Shown one piece after another: positions 35,219 through 43,947 of a stretch of DNA of 64,000 bases. The stretch spans positions 194,536-258,535 of the forward strand of contig JACKEV010000018.1 in assembly GCA_020632795.1 (NCBI GenBank), given 5' to 3'. The DNA is from Alphaproteobacteria bacterium. Its GTDB lineage: Bacteria; Myxococcota_A; UBA796; CAJQPC01. The position numbers and the translations under genes were made by a program. The notes below the pieces were generated by a model. That model searched no databases. It had not been told where the DNA came from and saw only the letters and a list, made by a program, of their open reading frames with translations. The stretch's first letter is position 1. Every line of letters begins with the position of its first letter.

Positions 35219-36946
35219 CTACTCCAGATACCCCAACGCCCTCAGCGCCTCCACATCCACCCCCTCCACGCCGCCCTCCACCCGGAACCGCTCCGCCAGG
35301 CCATCCCGGCTCTCCGGCCCCCGCCGCGGGTCGCCCAGCAGCACCCGCCCCGTCAGGTCCTGCGCTGGCGCCACGCCCAGCAGAGCCTGCAGCGTCGGCG
35401 CCACGTCCAGCAGAGCCGCCTCCCGAGGCAGCGCCCCCGCCTCGATCCCGGGGCCCGCCGCGATGAAGATGCCCGCGCCGTCGTGCTCTCCGGGGGTCGG
35501 CTCTCCGAGACGGGCGTAGTCGGCCAGGGGTTCGCCGCCCACCGTCCCGGCCCCCAGGGCCGCCGCGTCCCGCGCCGACACCACCAGCTCCACCCCCAGC
35601 GTGTCCGCCGCGCCCGGCACCGGCTCCCAGGCGTAGGCGGGCGCCCCGTCGCCGTCGACCAGCGCGGCCAGCGCCTCGATCAGCGCGTCCGTGGAGGCCT
35701 CCTCGGCGGTGACGGTGAGCTTCTGACCCAGCCGCGCCACCTGCACCCGCCCGAGCTGGGCGCCCAGCCGGGCCTGCAGCCGCTCGGTGAGCGGGACCAG
35801 CGGCGCGGCGTCCACCCCCGGCCGGAAGGCCCGGAAGCCGTGGTCCGAGAGCACGACGACGGTGGTGTCCGGCCCCACCCGGGCCATCAGCTCCCCCAGG
35901 ATGGCGTCCGCCTGGCGGTAGGCGTCCCGGACGGCTTCGCCGTAGGCGGCCACCCGCGCGGGCGGCGTGTCCGGCCCCGGCGCGTGGGCGTCCCAGAACC
36001 GGTGGGCCAGCCCGTCGGTGGCGTAGTACGTGAACGTGGCCAGGTCGGGCTGGTGGGCGTGGACCGCGTGCACGAACACGTCCCGGTCGATCTGCCCCCG
36101 GATGCGCTGCATCGCGACCTGCCGGTCGTCCGTGCCGGGTCGCTCCAGCCGCTCGGTGAGCTTCCAACGAAAGGCCGCCCACAGGGTGCCGAACCGCAGG
36201 CCGTGGGGGATGCCCGCCAGCGCCAGCGCCACCGTGCCGCGCCGGGCCGCCACCTGACGGCGCTCCAGGCGGTTGGCCAGCTCCAGCTCCTTCACGAAGG
36301 AGAGCGTTGACGGGGCGGTCTCGGGGGAGGGGGCCAGCCAGCCCGGCACCATGAAGCCGGGCACCTCACGCGGCGGATAGGTGACCAGCCACTTGTACAC
36401 CCCCACCCGCAGGCCCGCGTCCTCGGCGATGTCCCACAGGCGGGGGACCCGGCAGTCGGTCGAGCGGGTGAAGAAGCCCCGCACGCCGTGCTGCTCGGGG
36501 GGCTTGCCCGTGGCCATCGTGGTCCACAACAGCGGCGAGAACATCGGCTCCATCGAGCGCAGCACGGTCCGGTCGCCGGCCCCCTGGAGCGCCGCGAAGG
36601 CGGGCAGCGCCCCGGCGGCCACCATCGGGTCGATGACGTCGAAGGTCGCGCCGTCCACCCCCACCACCAGCAGCTTCACCGGGTCGGGGCCGGGCCGGGG
36701 CCAGAAGAGGAGCAGCAGGGCCGCGTGCAGCGGGGCGAGCCACAAAAGCTGCGCCCGCCCCGCCGGACGCCGATCCAGCAGCGCCCCCAGAGCAGCCAGC
36801 GCCGCCGCCGGCAGCGCCACGGCCAGGCCCAGGAACAGCCACGGTCGGTCCAGGAACCAGGGGTTCTGCACCACCGCCCAGGCCCCGAACACCAGCCCGG
36901 GGGCCGAGCCGAGCAGGCCCCCCAAGGCCGCGCCCCGGGAGGTCAT
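35219..36946 (-). CDS. Membrane-anchored type I phosphodiesterase/alkaline-phosphatase-superfamily protein
   Basis: 575 residues; the ATG overlaps the stop of the acyltransferase gene by 4 bp. Three hydrophobic helices at the N-terminus (LLGSAPGLVFGAWAVV; FLGLAVALPAAALAALGALL; HAALLLLFWP) are followed by a periplasmic enzyme domain: LLVVGVDGATFDVIDPMVAA (metal Asp), SPLLWTTMATGKPPEQHGVR (Thr nucleophile region), YYATDGLAHRFWD and VVVLSDHGFRAF (Asp-His metal ligands). This is the nucleotide pyrophosphatase/phosphodiesterase and phosphoglycerol-transferase fold. Pairing with a lipid acyltransferase suggests a role in envelope lipid or glycan modification. Confidence 0.82.
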   Translation of the reverse strand: MTSRGAALGGLLGSAPGLVFGAWAVVQNPWFLDRPWLFLGLAVALPAAALAALGALLDRRPAGRAQLLWLAPLHAALLLLFWPRPGPDPVKLLVVGVDGATFDVIDPMVAAGALPAFAALQGAGDRTVLRSMEPMFSPLLWTTMATGKPPEQHGVRGFFTRSTDCRVPRLWDIAEDAGLRVGVYKWLVTYPPREVPGFMVPGWLAPSPETAPSTLSFVKELELANRLERRQVAARRGTVALALAGIPHGLRFGTLWAAFRWKLTERLERPGTDDRQVAMQRIRGQIDRDVFVHAVHAHQPDLATFTYYATDGLAHRFWDAHAPGPDTPPARVAAYGEAVRDAYRQADAILGELMARVGPDTTVVVLSDHGFRAFRPGVDAAPLVPLTERLQARLGAQLGRVQVARLGQKLTVTAEEASTDALIEALAALVDGDGAPAYAWEPVPGAADTLGVELVVSARDAAALGAGTVGGEPLADYARLGEPTPGEHDGAGIFIAAGPGIEAGALPREAALLDVAPTLQALLGVAPAQDLTGRVLLGDPRRGPESRDGLAERFRVEGGVEGVDVEALRALGYLE

Positions 36947-37884
36947 GGGTCCGGCTCCAGGAAGCGCCCCGGCTCGAACTCGTCCCAGAAGTGCCAGTCC
37001 CCGGGGTGGTCCCGCAGCCAGCGCTCGAGCTGCACCGCGACGATCTCCGCGCCCAGCTCCAGGGCGACGTCCCGGGGCTCGTCGCGGGGAAGGTCCAGGG
37101 GAGGGCGGATCTCGGTGACGTAGTCGGGCCCCCAGGTGGGGTTGCGGAAGGTCACCAGGGGCAGCAGCGGCGCGCCCGACGCCAGCGCCAGCCACACCGC
37201 GCCCACCGGCACCCGCATCGGCTGGCCCAGCACCTCCCGGGTGTAGCGCCGGCCCAGCTCGTGGCCGCCGCCGGTGCCGTCCACCGCGCTCATCACGACC
37301 TCGCCCTGGCGCAGCGCCCGCACCAGCGGCCGCAGGTAGCCCGCGCCGTCCCAGATGCGGGCGGGGATGTGGCCCTCCAGCTCGGCCCGCGTCGCGGCGG
37401 CCCGCTGGCCCTCGGCGCTCAGCGGCTGGGCCACTCCGCCCCCGCCGATCTGGTTCATCCGGTAATACCTGGATCCAAGCACACACAAGGGGAGCTGGGC
37501 GGGGCCCATGTGCGGGTGCATCAGCACCGCGCCCCGGCCCTGCTTGAGGGCGTGGTCGAGGTGATGCAGCCCCTCGATGCGCAGGTAGGCGTCGCCCCCG
37601 CCCGTCGCGATGCGGGCGAAGGACCAGGAGATGTACTGGTCGACGAAGTGGGTCTCGAAGATCGCGCCGATCAGCGTGTCGAGATCGTCCCGCTCGCCGA
37701 AGGCGCGCCGCAGGTTGCGGGCGAGCTGCTCACGCCGGGCCTTGGAGGCCCGCATCACCGCCCGCCCCAGGCGCCGGTTGGCCCGCAGCTCGTAGCCCTC
37801 GGGCAGGCGCAACAAGGCCCGCCGCCAGGGGCCCCAGACCACCCGGCGGTAGCTGTCCTTCAGCGGGGACTCGGGGAAGACCAT
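36943..37884 (-). CDS. LpxL/HtrB-like lysophospholipid or lipid A acyltransferase
   Basis: 313 residues from ATG 37884. The lauroyl-acyltransferase pattern is visible: EQLARNLRRAFGERDD, GRGAVLMHPHMGPAQLPLCV (where HxxxxD of the family appears as HPHMGP, so Asp is replaced), and VPVGAVWLALASGAPLLPLV near the C-terminus. The missing canonical Asp may mean altered chemistry or an alignment shift on my part. In Gram-negative bacteria the family adds secondary acyl chains to lipid A or other envelope lipids at the inner membrane. Coupled translation with the downstream phosphodiesterase supports an envelope role. Confidence 0.75.
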   Translation of the reverse strand: MVFPESPLKDSYRRVVWGPWRRALLRLPEGYELRANRRLGRAVMRASKARREQLARNLRRAFGERDDLDTLIGAIFETHFVDQYISWSFARIATGGGDAYLRIEGLHHLDHALKQGRGAVLMHPHMGPAQLPLCVLGSRYYRMNQIGGGGVAQPLSAEGQRAAATRAELEGHIPARIWDGAGYLRPLVRALRQGEVVMSAVDGTGGGHELGRRYTREVLGQPMRVPVGAVWLALASGAPLLPLVTFRNPTWGPDYVTEIRPPLDLPRDEPRDVALELGAEIVAVQLERWLRDHPGDWHFWDEFEPGRFLEPDP

Positions 37885-37907
37885 CCCCGAGCCCTTAACG
37901 CGCTGGC

Positions 37908-38660
37908 TCAGCCGCCGAGGAACTCGAACAGCCCGACGCCCGCGCCAGCGGGGTCGGCGATGGCCGCCATCTTGCCGAAGCTGCCCAGCGGCGTCGGCGG
38001 CATGAGGACCTGACCGCCCAGCGCGGCGCTCCGGGCCAGGGTGTCGTCCAGGTTCGCCACGCAGATGGACAGGGCCCAGTGCGGCGGCCGGGGGTCGCCC
38101 TCGGCCAGGGGCACCATGCCCGCGATCTGGTGCTCGCCCAGGTGGCAGATCGCCTGGGTGGACCCGCCCATGGTGACGTCCTTCACCGTCCAACCCACCA
38201 GGGCGCTCCAGAAGGCGATGGAGGCTGCGACGTCCGGGGTGTTGAGGGTGTACCAGCAGAACTGACCGGGCTGGGGGCTCTGCGCGGGGGGCTTGGCGAC
38301 CTCGTTGAGCTGGATGAGGGTGATGTGGGCGCCCTGGTTGTCGTGGATGATGGCGAAGCGCCCCACGTTGGGGATGGGCATGGGGCCGAAGTCCACGCCG
38401 CCGCCCAGCTCCGGGACCTGCTGGACGGCCTTGTCCAGGTCGTCGACGGTCACGTAGGGCATCCAGTGGGGCGGATGCCCGGCGTCCTCCATCGCGACGA
38501 AGCCGCCGTGCTCCTGCTGGCCGTCGTGGAAGATGGGGTAGGGGCCCATCGGGGTGGGCATGTCCTTGTGGGTCCAGCCCAGCAGGGCCTCGTAGAAAGC
38601 CAGGGGGGCCTGGATGTCCTTGGACATGTGATCGTGCCAGACGAAGAGTCCGCTCGACAT
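37908..38660 (-). CDS. Two-domain VOC (glyoxalase-fold) protein
   Basis: 250 residues from ATG 38660 (MSSGLFVWHDHMSKDIQAPL). Two tandem vicinal-oxygen-chelate domains of about 120 residues: first FVWHDHMSKDIQAPLAFYEA to AIIHDNQGAHITLIQ, second FCWYTLNTPDVAASIAFWSA to AAIADPAGAGVGLFEF. The repeated start (F.WH/YTL....A..FY/W.ALLGW) is characteristic of the 27-kDa antigen Cfp30B / hydroxylase-like group. Substrate unknown. It is divergent from the peptide transporter gene, with a 154-bp intergenic region between them. Confidence 0.82.
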   Translation of the reverse strand: MSSGLFVWHDHMSKDIQAPLAFYEALLGWTHKDMPTPMGPYPIFHDGQQEHGGFVAMEDAGHPPHWMPYVTVDDLDKAVQQVPELGGGVDFGPMPIPNVGRFAIIHDNQGAHITLIQLNEVAKPPAQSPQPGQFCWYTLNTPDVAASIAFWSALVGWTVKDVTMGGSTQAICHLGEHQIAGMVPLAEGDPRPPHWALSICVANLDDTLARSAALGGQVLMPPTPLGSFGKMAAIADPAGAGVGLFEFLGG

Positions 38661-38814
38661 GGATCGCTCCTTGCGCGTGGTGGTGGACGGCCAATCTGGT
38701 GTACCGTGGCTGTCCTGGCAAGCCCCTGCCCCGAAATCCTCACCCCGGAACCCCGATACCGGCCCGTTTGTGTTATCCGGTGGGGCTGCCATTCCCGATC
38801 CCGGAGTGCCGAAC

Positions 38815-40836
38815 ATGACCGACCGCGCGCGGCTCGACGACCAACACACCCTGCTGGGGCACCCCACGGGCCTCTACGTCCTCTTCTTCGCGGAGATGTG
38901 GGAGCGTTTTTCGTACTATGGCATGAGAGCCCTGCTCGTCTTCTACATGATCAAGGGCTTCCTGGGCTACAACGACAACGACGCCTACGCGGTCTACGGC
39001 GCCTACACCGCGCTGGTCTACGCCACCCCGTTCATCGGCGGCATCCTGGCGGACCGGCTGCTCGGGCAGCGCAAGGCGGTCATCCTGGGCGGCGCCTTGA
39101 TGGCCGCCGGCCACCTGCTGATGACCATCGAGCAGGACACCATCTTCTTCGGCGCGCTGGCGCTGCTCATCTGCGGAAACGGCTTCTTCAAGCCCAACAT
39201 CTCCACCATCGTCGGCTCCCTCTACCCCCAGGGCAGCGCCCGCCGGGACAGCGGCTTCACCCTGTTCTACATCGGCATCAACCTGGGCGCGGCCATGTCG
39301 GGGCTCCTGTGCGGGTACGTCGGCGAGACCTTCGGCTGGCACTACGGCTTCGGCCTGGCCACCGTCGGCATGCTGGTGGGCCTGGCTGTGTTCTGGGCCC
39401 CCACCCGGCTGGCCCAGGCGCTGATCGGCGGCACCGGTCTGCTCACCGCCGGGGCCATGTTCACCCTGGAGAAGGACCCCATCAGCCTGGCCATCAACGC
39501 GCTGGTCGGCACGGCGCTCATGGTCTCGGCGGGCATCGCCGTCGCCGCCCTGAACCGCGGCGGGCTGCCCGACTGGGCCGGCCTGCCCAAGGACCCTGCG
39601 CTGCTCAAGAAGAAGGTGCTCGGCCCCCTCAACGCCGAGTGGGCGGTCTACCTGGGCACCTTCCTGGCGGTGCCGCTCATCGCGCTGCTGGTCCAGCGCA
39701 ACACCCTGGCGGGCATCCTGCTCTCGGTCATCGGCGTCGTCGCCCTGGCTTCGCTGCTGCTGGCGGTGGTCAAGTCCTCCACCGTCGAGCGCCAGCGTAT
39801 GTTCGTCATCATGGTGCTGATGTTCTTCTCGATGCTGTTCTGGGCCTTCTTCGAGCAGGCCGGCAGCTCCATCAACAACTTCACCGACCGCAACGTCGAC
39901 CGGGTCTTCGAGGAGCGGGTCATCACCCAGGCTGACGTGGGCCAGACCGTCTCCATCCCGCTGAACCAGGGCCAGGTCGGCCTGCCCTGGGGCGGGCCCG
40001 GGCTGGACGGCCTGCTGAAGGACCTGTGGGCGGACGTGCCCCTGGAGGAGGGCGAGGCGGCCGGCCTGCCCGAGGACGCCAGCGCCCTCCTCGTCAACGG
40101 CCTGACCACCATCACCGCCAACGAGGAGGTCCTCGAGCCCGAGCAGAAGCGGGCCCAGGCCGAGACCCGCTCCCCCAACCCCACCGAGGTCGCCTGGACC
40201 GTCAAGCCCGAGCACGTCGGCATGAAGGTGGGCGGCACCGAGATCCGGGCCACCAAGTTCCAGTCCGCCAACCCCATCTTCATCATGCTCTTCGGGCTGG
40301 TGTTCTCGATGCTGTGGGTGGGGCTGGGCAAGCTCAACCTGGACCCCCCCATCCCGGTCAAGTTCGGCCTGGGGCTCCTGCAGCTCGGCCTGGGCTTCGG
40401 GGCCCTGTGGTACGGCTGCTCCCTGGCCGATGAGCGCGGCATGGTCGGCATGGGCTGGCTGGTGCTGGGCTACCTGCTGCACACCACCGGCGAGCTGTGC
40501 CTGAGCCCGGTGGGCCTCTCGATGGTCACCAAGCTGGCCCCCGGTCGCATCGTCAGCATGGTCATGGGCGCCTGGTTCCTGGCCACGGCCTTCTCCGCCT
40601 ACCTCGCCGGCCTCATCGCGATGCTGACCGGCGCGGAGCACGGCGGCGACGGCCCGGCGGTCATCCCGCCGCCCCAGGACACCGTCGGCGTCTTCGGCGA
40701 GGTGTTCGGCCAGATCGCCATCGCGGCCATCATCTCCTCGGTCATCGTCTTCGCGCTCTCTCCCATCCTGACGAAGTGGATGCACATGGAGGTCCTGGAG
40801 GAGGAGGCCGAGGGCGCGGCGGCCGGCGGTCACTGA
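38815..40836 (+). CDS. POT/PTR2-family proton-dependent peptide transporter
   Basis: 673 residues from ATG 38815 with a GGAG upstream. The POT signature is clear: FFAEMWERFSYYGMRALLVF (the ExxERFxYY motif with substrate and proton-coupling residues) in helix 1, TPFIGGILADRLLGQRKAVI and the FFKPNISTIVGSLYPQG segment in helices 3-5. About 12-14 helices are visible. A long soluble insert (about 365-485, RNVDRVFEERVITQADVGQT onward) lies between late helices, as in some bacterial POT proteins. It imports di- and tripeptides. The next gene, a secreted-type metallopeptidase, starts at the base after its stop, consistent with a peptide-scavenging pair. Confidence 0.92.
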   Translation: MTDRARLDDQHTLLGHPTGLYVLFFAEMWERFSYYGMRALLVFYMIKGFLGYNDNDAYAVYGAYTALVYATPFIGGILADRLLGQRKAVILGGALMAAGHLLMTIEQDTIFFGALALLICGNGFFKPNISTIVGSLYPQGSARRDSGFTLFYIGINLGAAMSGLLCGYVGETFGWHYGFGLATVGMLVGLAVFWAPTRLAQALIGGTGLLTAGAMFTLEKDPISLAINALVGTALMVSAGIAVAALNRGGLPDWAGLPKDPALLKKKVLGPLNAEWAVYLGTFLAVPLIALLVQRNTLAGILLSVIGVVALASLLLAVVKSSTVERQRMFVIMVLMFFSMLFWAFFEQAGSSINNFTDRNVDRVFEERVITQADVGQTVSIPLNQGQVGLPWGGPGLDGLLKDLWADVPLEEGEAAGLPEDASALLVNGLTTITANEEVLEPEQKRAQAETRSPNPTEVAWTVKPEHVGMKVGGTEIRATKFQSANPIFIMLFGLVFSMLWVGLGKLNLDPPIPVKFGLGLLQLGLGFGALWYGCSLADERGMVGMGWLVLGYLLHTTGELCLSPVGLSMVTKLAPGRIVSMVMGAWFLATAFSAYLAGLIAMLTGAEHGGDGPAVIPPPQDTVGVFGEVFGQIAIAAIISSVIVFALSPILTKWMHMEVLEEEAEGAAAGGH

Positions 40837-42621
40837 GTGCTCCTGCTGCTCGGGGCCCTGGCCTGCACCCCCAGGGCCGCCCCACCGGAGCCCGCCGCCC
40901 AGGAGGTCTCCTTGAACGACGACGCCACCGCCGGGGTCACCGACCCCGCGCTGCGACAGCTCCTGCATGACCACTGGGAGGCCGACATGCGGCGCTGGCC
41001 CCGCTGGGCCACCCGCATGGGCGACCACCGCTACGACCACCTGCTGGAGGACATCTCCCCCGAGGCCAGCCAGGCCGCCCAGGACGAGGCGGAGGCGATG
41101 CTGGCCCGCGCCCGCGCCCTGGGCGACCTCAACCCGGCCGACGCGGTCACCCGCGAGCTGCTGGTGTTCTCGCTCCAGTCGGACGTGGACAGCGAGGTCT
41201 GCCGCATGGACCAGTGGAACGTCCTCCTGTACAGCAACCTGATCAACAGCCTCAACCGCCTGCCCGAGGTCCACCCGCTGATCACCCCCGAGGGCGGCGA
41301 CAGCTACGTGGCCCGCCTCCGGGCCATGCCCGCGCTCCTGGACGCCCGCGCCGCCAACCTGCGCGCCGGGCTGGCCGAGGGCCGGGTGGCCAACGCCGAG
41401 ACCCTGCGGCGCATGGTGGCCCTCATCGACGCTCAGCTCGCCCTGCCCGTCTCGGAGTGGCCCCTGGCCGTCCCGGCCGCGGACGAGCGGGTCGGCTGGC
41501 CCCCCGAGCGCGAGGCCGCCTTCCGAGAGGCCGTGCTCATCGAGATCACAGACGGCGTGGCCCCCGCGTTGACCCGCCTGCGGGACACGATGGAGGGCGA
41601 GCTGCTGCCCCGTGCCCGGACCGGGCGCGACGTCGGGCTCACCGGCGTGCCCGACGGCGCGGCCTGCTACGCGACGCAGATCCGGCGCTACACCACGCTC
41701 TCGCTGGACCCCGACGCCGTCCACCAGACCGGCCTGGAGGAGCTGGCGCGGGTCCACGCCGACATGCGGGCCCTGGGCGCGGAGGTGCTGGGCACCGACG
41801 ACCTCGCCCGCATCTTCGCCCGCCTGCGGGAGGACCCGGCCCTGCGGTTCACCTCCGCCGAGGAGATCCTGGAGACGGCGCGGTCCGCGCTCTCCCGGGC
41901 GGGGGCAGCCACCCCGCGCATCCTCAAGGCCCCGCCCGACGCCCAGTGCGTGGTCACCGAGGTCCCGCCCCTGGACGCGCCGTACACGACCATCGCCTAC
42001 TACCGGCCCCCCCGGAACGACGGCAGCCCCGGCGAGTACGTGGTCAACACCAGCGCGCCCACCACCCGGGCCCGCTACGAGGCCGAGGCCCTGGCCTTCC
42101 ACGAGTCCATCCCCGGCCACCACCTCCAGAACGCCCTCTCCCGGGAGCTGCCCGACACCCCGGCGTTCCGGCGCACCCTGAACCTCTCGGCCTTCGGCGA
42201 GGGCTGGGCCCTGTACAGCGAGCGCCTGGCCGACGAGCTGGGCCTCTACACCGGCCCCATCGACCGGCTGGGCATGCTCGCCTTCGACGCCTGGCGGGCG
42301 GCGCGGCTGGTGGTCGACACGGGCATCCACCACCAGGGCTGGAGCCGGGAAGACGCGGTCGCCTTCATGCTGGAGAACACCGCCCTGGCCCCCACCAACG
42401 TCGACAACGAGGTCGACCGCTACATCTCCTGGCCGGGTCAGGCGCTCTCCTACAAGATCGGCCAGCTCGAGGTCCTGGCCATCCGGGCCGACGCCGAGGC
42501 CGCCCTGGGGCCCGCCTTCGACCTGCCGGCCTTCCATGACCGCCTGCTGGGCCGGGGCGCGGTGACCCTGCCGATGCTGAGGGAGGACGTCGAGGCCTGG
42601 GTGGAGACCCAGGCCCCGTGA
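40837..42621 (+). CDS. DUF885-family zinc metallopeptidase, lipoprotein
   Basis: 594 residues from GTG 40837, immediately after the transporter's TGA. The N-terminus (M)LLLLGALACTPRAAPPEPAA has a lipobox (ALAC) within ten residues and no basic n-region. The DUF885 catalytic pattern is AEALAFHESIPGHHLQNALS (HExxxGHH, thermolysin-like zinc ligands and Glu base), followed by FGEGWALYSERLADELG with the distal Glu. The family acts on peptides and is usually exported. Its genetic coupling to a peptide importer suggests that it releases peptides in the periplasm or at the surface for uptake. Confidence 0.88.
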   Translation: MLLLLGALACTPRAAPPEPAAQEVSLNDDATAGVTDPALRQLLHDHWEADMRRWPRWATRMGDHRYDHLLEDISPEASQAAQDEAEAMLARARALGDLNPADAVTRELLVFSLQSDVDSEVCRMDQWNVLLYSNLINSLNRLPEVHPLITPEGGDSYVARLRAMPALLDARAANLRAGLAEGRVANAETLRRMVALIDAQLALPVSEWPLAVPAADERVGWPPEREAAFREAVLIEITDGVAPALTRLRDTMEGELLPRARTGRDVGLTGVPDGAACYATQIRRYTTLSLDPDAVHQTGLEELARVHADMRALGAEVLGTDDLARIFARLREDPALRFTSAEEILETARSALSRAGAATPRILKAPPDAQCVVTEVPPLDAPYTTIAYYRPPRNDGSPGEYVVNTSAPTTRARYEAEALAFHESIPGHHLQNALSRELPDTPAFRRTLNLSAFGEGWALYSERLADELGLYTGPIDRLGMLAFDAWRAARLVVDTGIHHQGWSREDAVAFMLENTALAPTNVDNEVDRYISWPGQALSYKIGQLEVLAIRADAEAALGPAFDLPAFHDRLLGRGAVTLPMLREDVEAWVETQAP

Positions 42622-42628
42622 CGCGGGA

Positions 42629-43663
42629 CTACCCCCACATGTCGAACGTCGTCTTCAACAGCGCCGTGCAGACCGCGTAGGGGTCGGCGTTGGCCGCCGG
42701 GCGGCGATCCTCCAGGTAGCCCCGGCCCTCCTCGTTCACGAGCAGGGGGATGCGGATCGAGGCGGTGCGGTCGGCGACGCCCCAGCGGAACTCCTTGTAG
42801 GAGCAGGTCTCGTGGTGACCGGTCAGCCGGGCCTCGTTGCCCGCGCCGTAGACGTCCAGGTGCTCACTCACGCGCTGGCCGATCTTGTCGCAGGTGGCCT
42901 TGATGACGGCGCGGCCGCCCTCGGAGCGCATGGCGGGGGTGGAGAAGTTGGTGTGCATGCCCGCGCCGTTCCAGTCGCCGGGGACCGGCTTGGGGTCGAG
43001 GGTCGCGGAGATGTCGTGGTCCTCGCCCACGCGGTAGAGCAGCCAGCGGGACAGCCACAGGTGGTCGGAGGCCTCGAGGGGGCTCACGCCGGGGCCGCCG
43101 CACTGGTACTCCCACTGGCCGGGCATGACCTCGGCGTTGATGCCGGTCAGCTGGATGCCGGCGTCGAGGCAGGCGGCCAGGTGGTCCTCGACCACCTCAC
43201 GGCCATAGACCTCGTCGGCGCCGACGCCGCAGTAGTAGGGGCCCTGGGCGGCGGGGTAGCGGCGCTCAGCGGGGAAGCCCAGCGGCCGGGAGCCGACGAA
43301 GAAGGTGTACTCCTGCTCGAAGGCCACCCAGGGCTCGTGGGCCGCCGCGCCGGCCGCCATCACCGCCCGCAGGTTCGCGCGCTTGTTGCTCTTGTGGGCG
43401 GTGCCGTCGGGGTTGAAGACCTCGCACATCACCAGGTAGGCGCTCTTGCCGCGCACCGGGTCGGGCACGAAGGCCACCGGCTTGAGGATGCGGTCGGAGC
43501 TGTGGCCGGGGGCCTGGTTGGTGCTGGAGCCGTCGAAGACCCAGACAGGGAAGGCGTCGAGCTTGATGAGGGAGGGGACCTGGGGGATGACCCGGGTCTT
43601 GGAGCGGGCGATGGAGGTGGGCTCCGTGCCGTCGATCCAGATGTACTCGGCGATGAGGGGCAT
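42629..43663 (-). CDS. glnII: Type II glutamine synthetase (GSII, eukaryote-like)
   Basis: 344 residues, the short length of GSII rather than the roughly 470 of GSI. The beta-grasp start has AEYIWIDGTEPTSIARSKTR and VPSLIKLDAFPVWVFDGSST; the catalytic domain has FEQEYTFF (metal Glu), INAEVMPGQWEYQ, PVPGDWNGAGMHTNFST (the NGAGxHTN signature) and RLTGHHETCSYKEFRWGVAD. There is no adenylylation loop, as expected for GSII. It makes glutamine from glutamate, ammonia and ATP. A sigma-54 promoter at 43705-43720 and palindromic upstream sites show regulation, probably by the enhancer-binding protein encoded just upstream. Its stop is 7 bp from the convergent DUF885 stop. Confidence 0.93.
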   Translation of the reverse strand: MPLIAEYIWIDGTEPTSIARSKTRVIPQVPSLIKLDAFPVWVFDGSSTNQAPGHSSDRILKPVAFVPDPVRGKSAYLVMCEVFNPDGTAHKSNKRANLRAVMAAGAAAHEPWVAFEQEYTFFVGSRPLGFPAERRYPAAQGPYYCGVGADEVYGREVVEDHLAACLDAGIQLTGINAEVMPGQWEYQCGGPGVSPLEASDHLWLSRWLLYRVGEDHDISATLDPKPVPGDWNGAGMHTNFSTPAMRSEGGRAVIKATCDKIGQRVSEHLDVYGAGNEARLTGHHETCSYKEFRWGVADRTASIRIPLLVNEEGRGYLEDRRPAANADPYAVCTALLKTTFDMWG

Positions 43664-43704
43664 GGGGGGGAAGCTCCGGGGTTGTTGAGGTGGGTGGAGC
43701 CCTG

Positions 43705-43720
43705 AGCAAGCACCGTGCCA
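43705..43720 (-). promoter_or_regulatory. Sigma-54 (-24/-12) promoter of glnII
   Basis: On the minus strand TGGCACGGTGCTTGCT matches the RpoN consensus TGGCACG-N4-TTGCW at every defined base, with the GG and GC elements at the required spacing. It lies about 42 bp upstream of the glnII ATG, so transcription should start near 43694. Confidence 0.88.
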
Positions 43721-43772
43721 GCCCCCGGATTCGGCCCTCAGGGGCTCTGGAGGCGGTTTCGGCCGCTGCGTG

Positions 43773-43790
43773 GGCTACAAGAATGTAGGA
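43773..43790 (-). promoter_or_regulatory. Upstream activator site 1 for glnII
   Basis: GGCTACAAGAATGTAGGA contains CTACA-N4-TGTAG and fits the TCCTACA-N4-TGTAGGA palindrome seen perfectly at 43925. Its centre is about 87 bp upstream of the predicted start site. Site 2 is displaced by exactly 30 bp. Confidence 0.65.
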
Positions 43791-43802
43791 ATCGTGGATG
43801 CA

Positions 43803-43820
43803 GGGTACGAAAATGTAGGA
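43803..43820 (-). promoter_or_regulatory. Upstream activator site 2 for glnII (half-conserved)
   Basis: GGGTACGAAAATGTAGGA keeps the full TGTAGGA half and the TAC of the other half. It sits exactly 30 bp (about three helical turns) from site 1, on the same face of the DNA. Confidence 0.55.
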
Positions 43821-43924
43821 TCCTTGAAGAACCCCTCTCCAATGGCCCGAACACGGCGATCAGCCCGGAGACGATCCAGCGCGGGCCGCCCCCGGACAGC
43901 CCCGGGCGCACCCTCAGCAGGGGG

Positions 43925-43942
43925 TCCTACATTTCTGTAGGA
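43925..43942 (-). promoter_or_regulatory. Upstream activator site 3 for glnII (perfect palindrome)
   Basis: TCCTACATTTCTGTAGGA is a perfect TCCTACA-N4-TGTAGGA palindrome, 5 bp after the stop of the enhancer-binding-protein gene and about 240 bp upstream of the predicted glnII start, an enhancer-like distance. Confidence 0.68.
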
Positions 43943-43947
43943 TTGCG

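Noticed and set aside
38773..42537. 1254-residue minus-strand frame opposite the transporter and peptidase genes
   Set aside because: The plus strand carries two well-defined protein families; the long frame only reflects absence of stops in GC-rich antisense.
43784..43942. NifA-type TGT-N10-ACA upstream sites for the enhancer-binding protein
   Set aside because: The repeats have the opposite order (ACA-N4-TGT inside TCCTACA-N4-TGTAGGA), so they do not match the NifA element.
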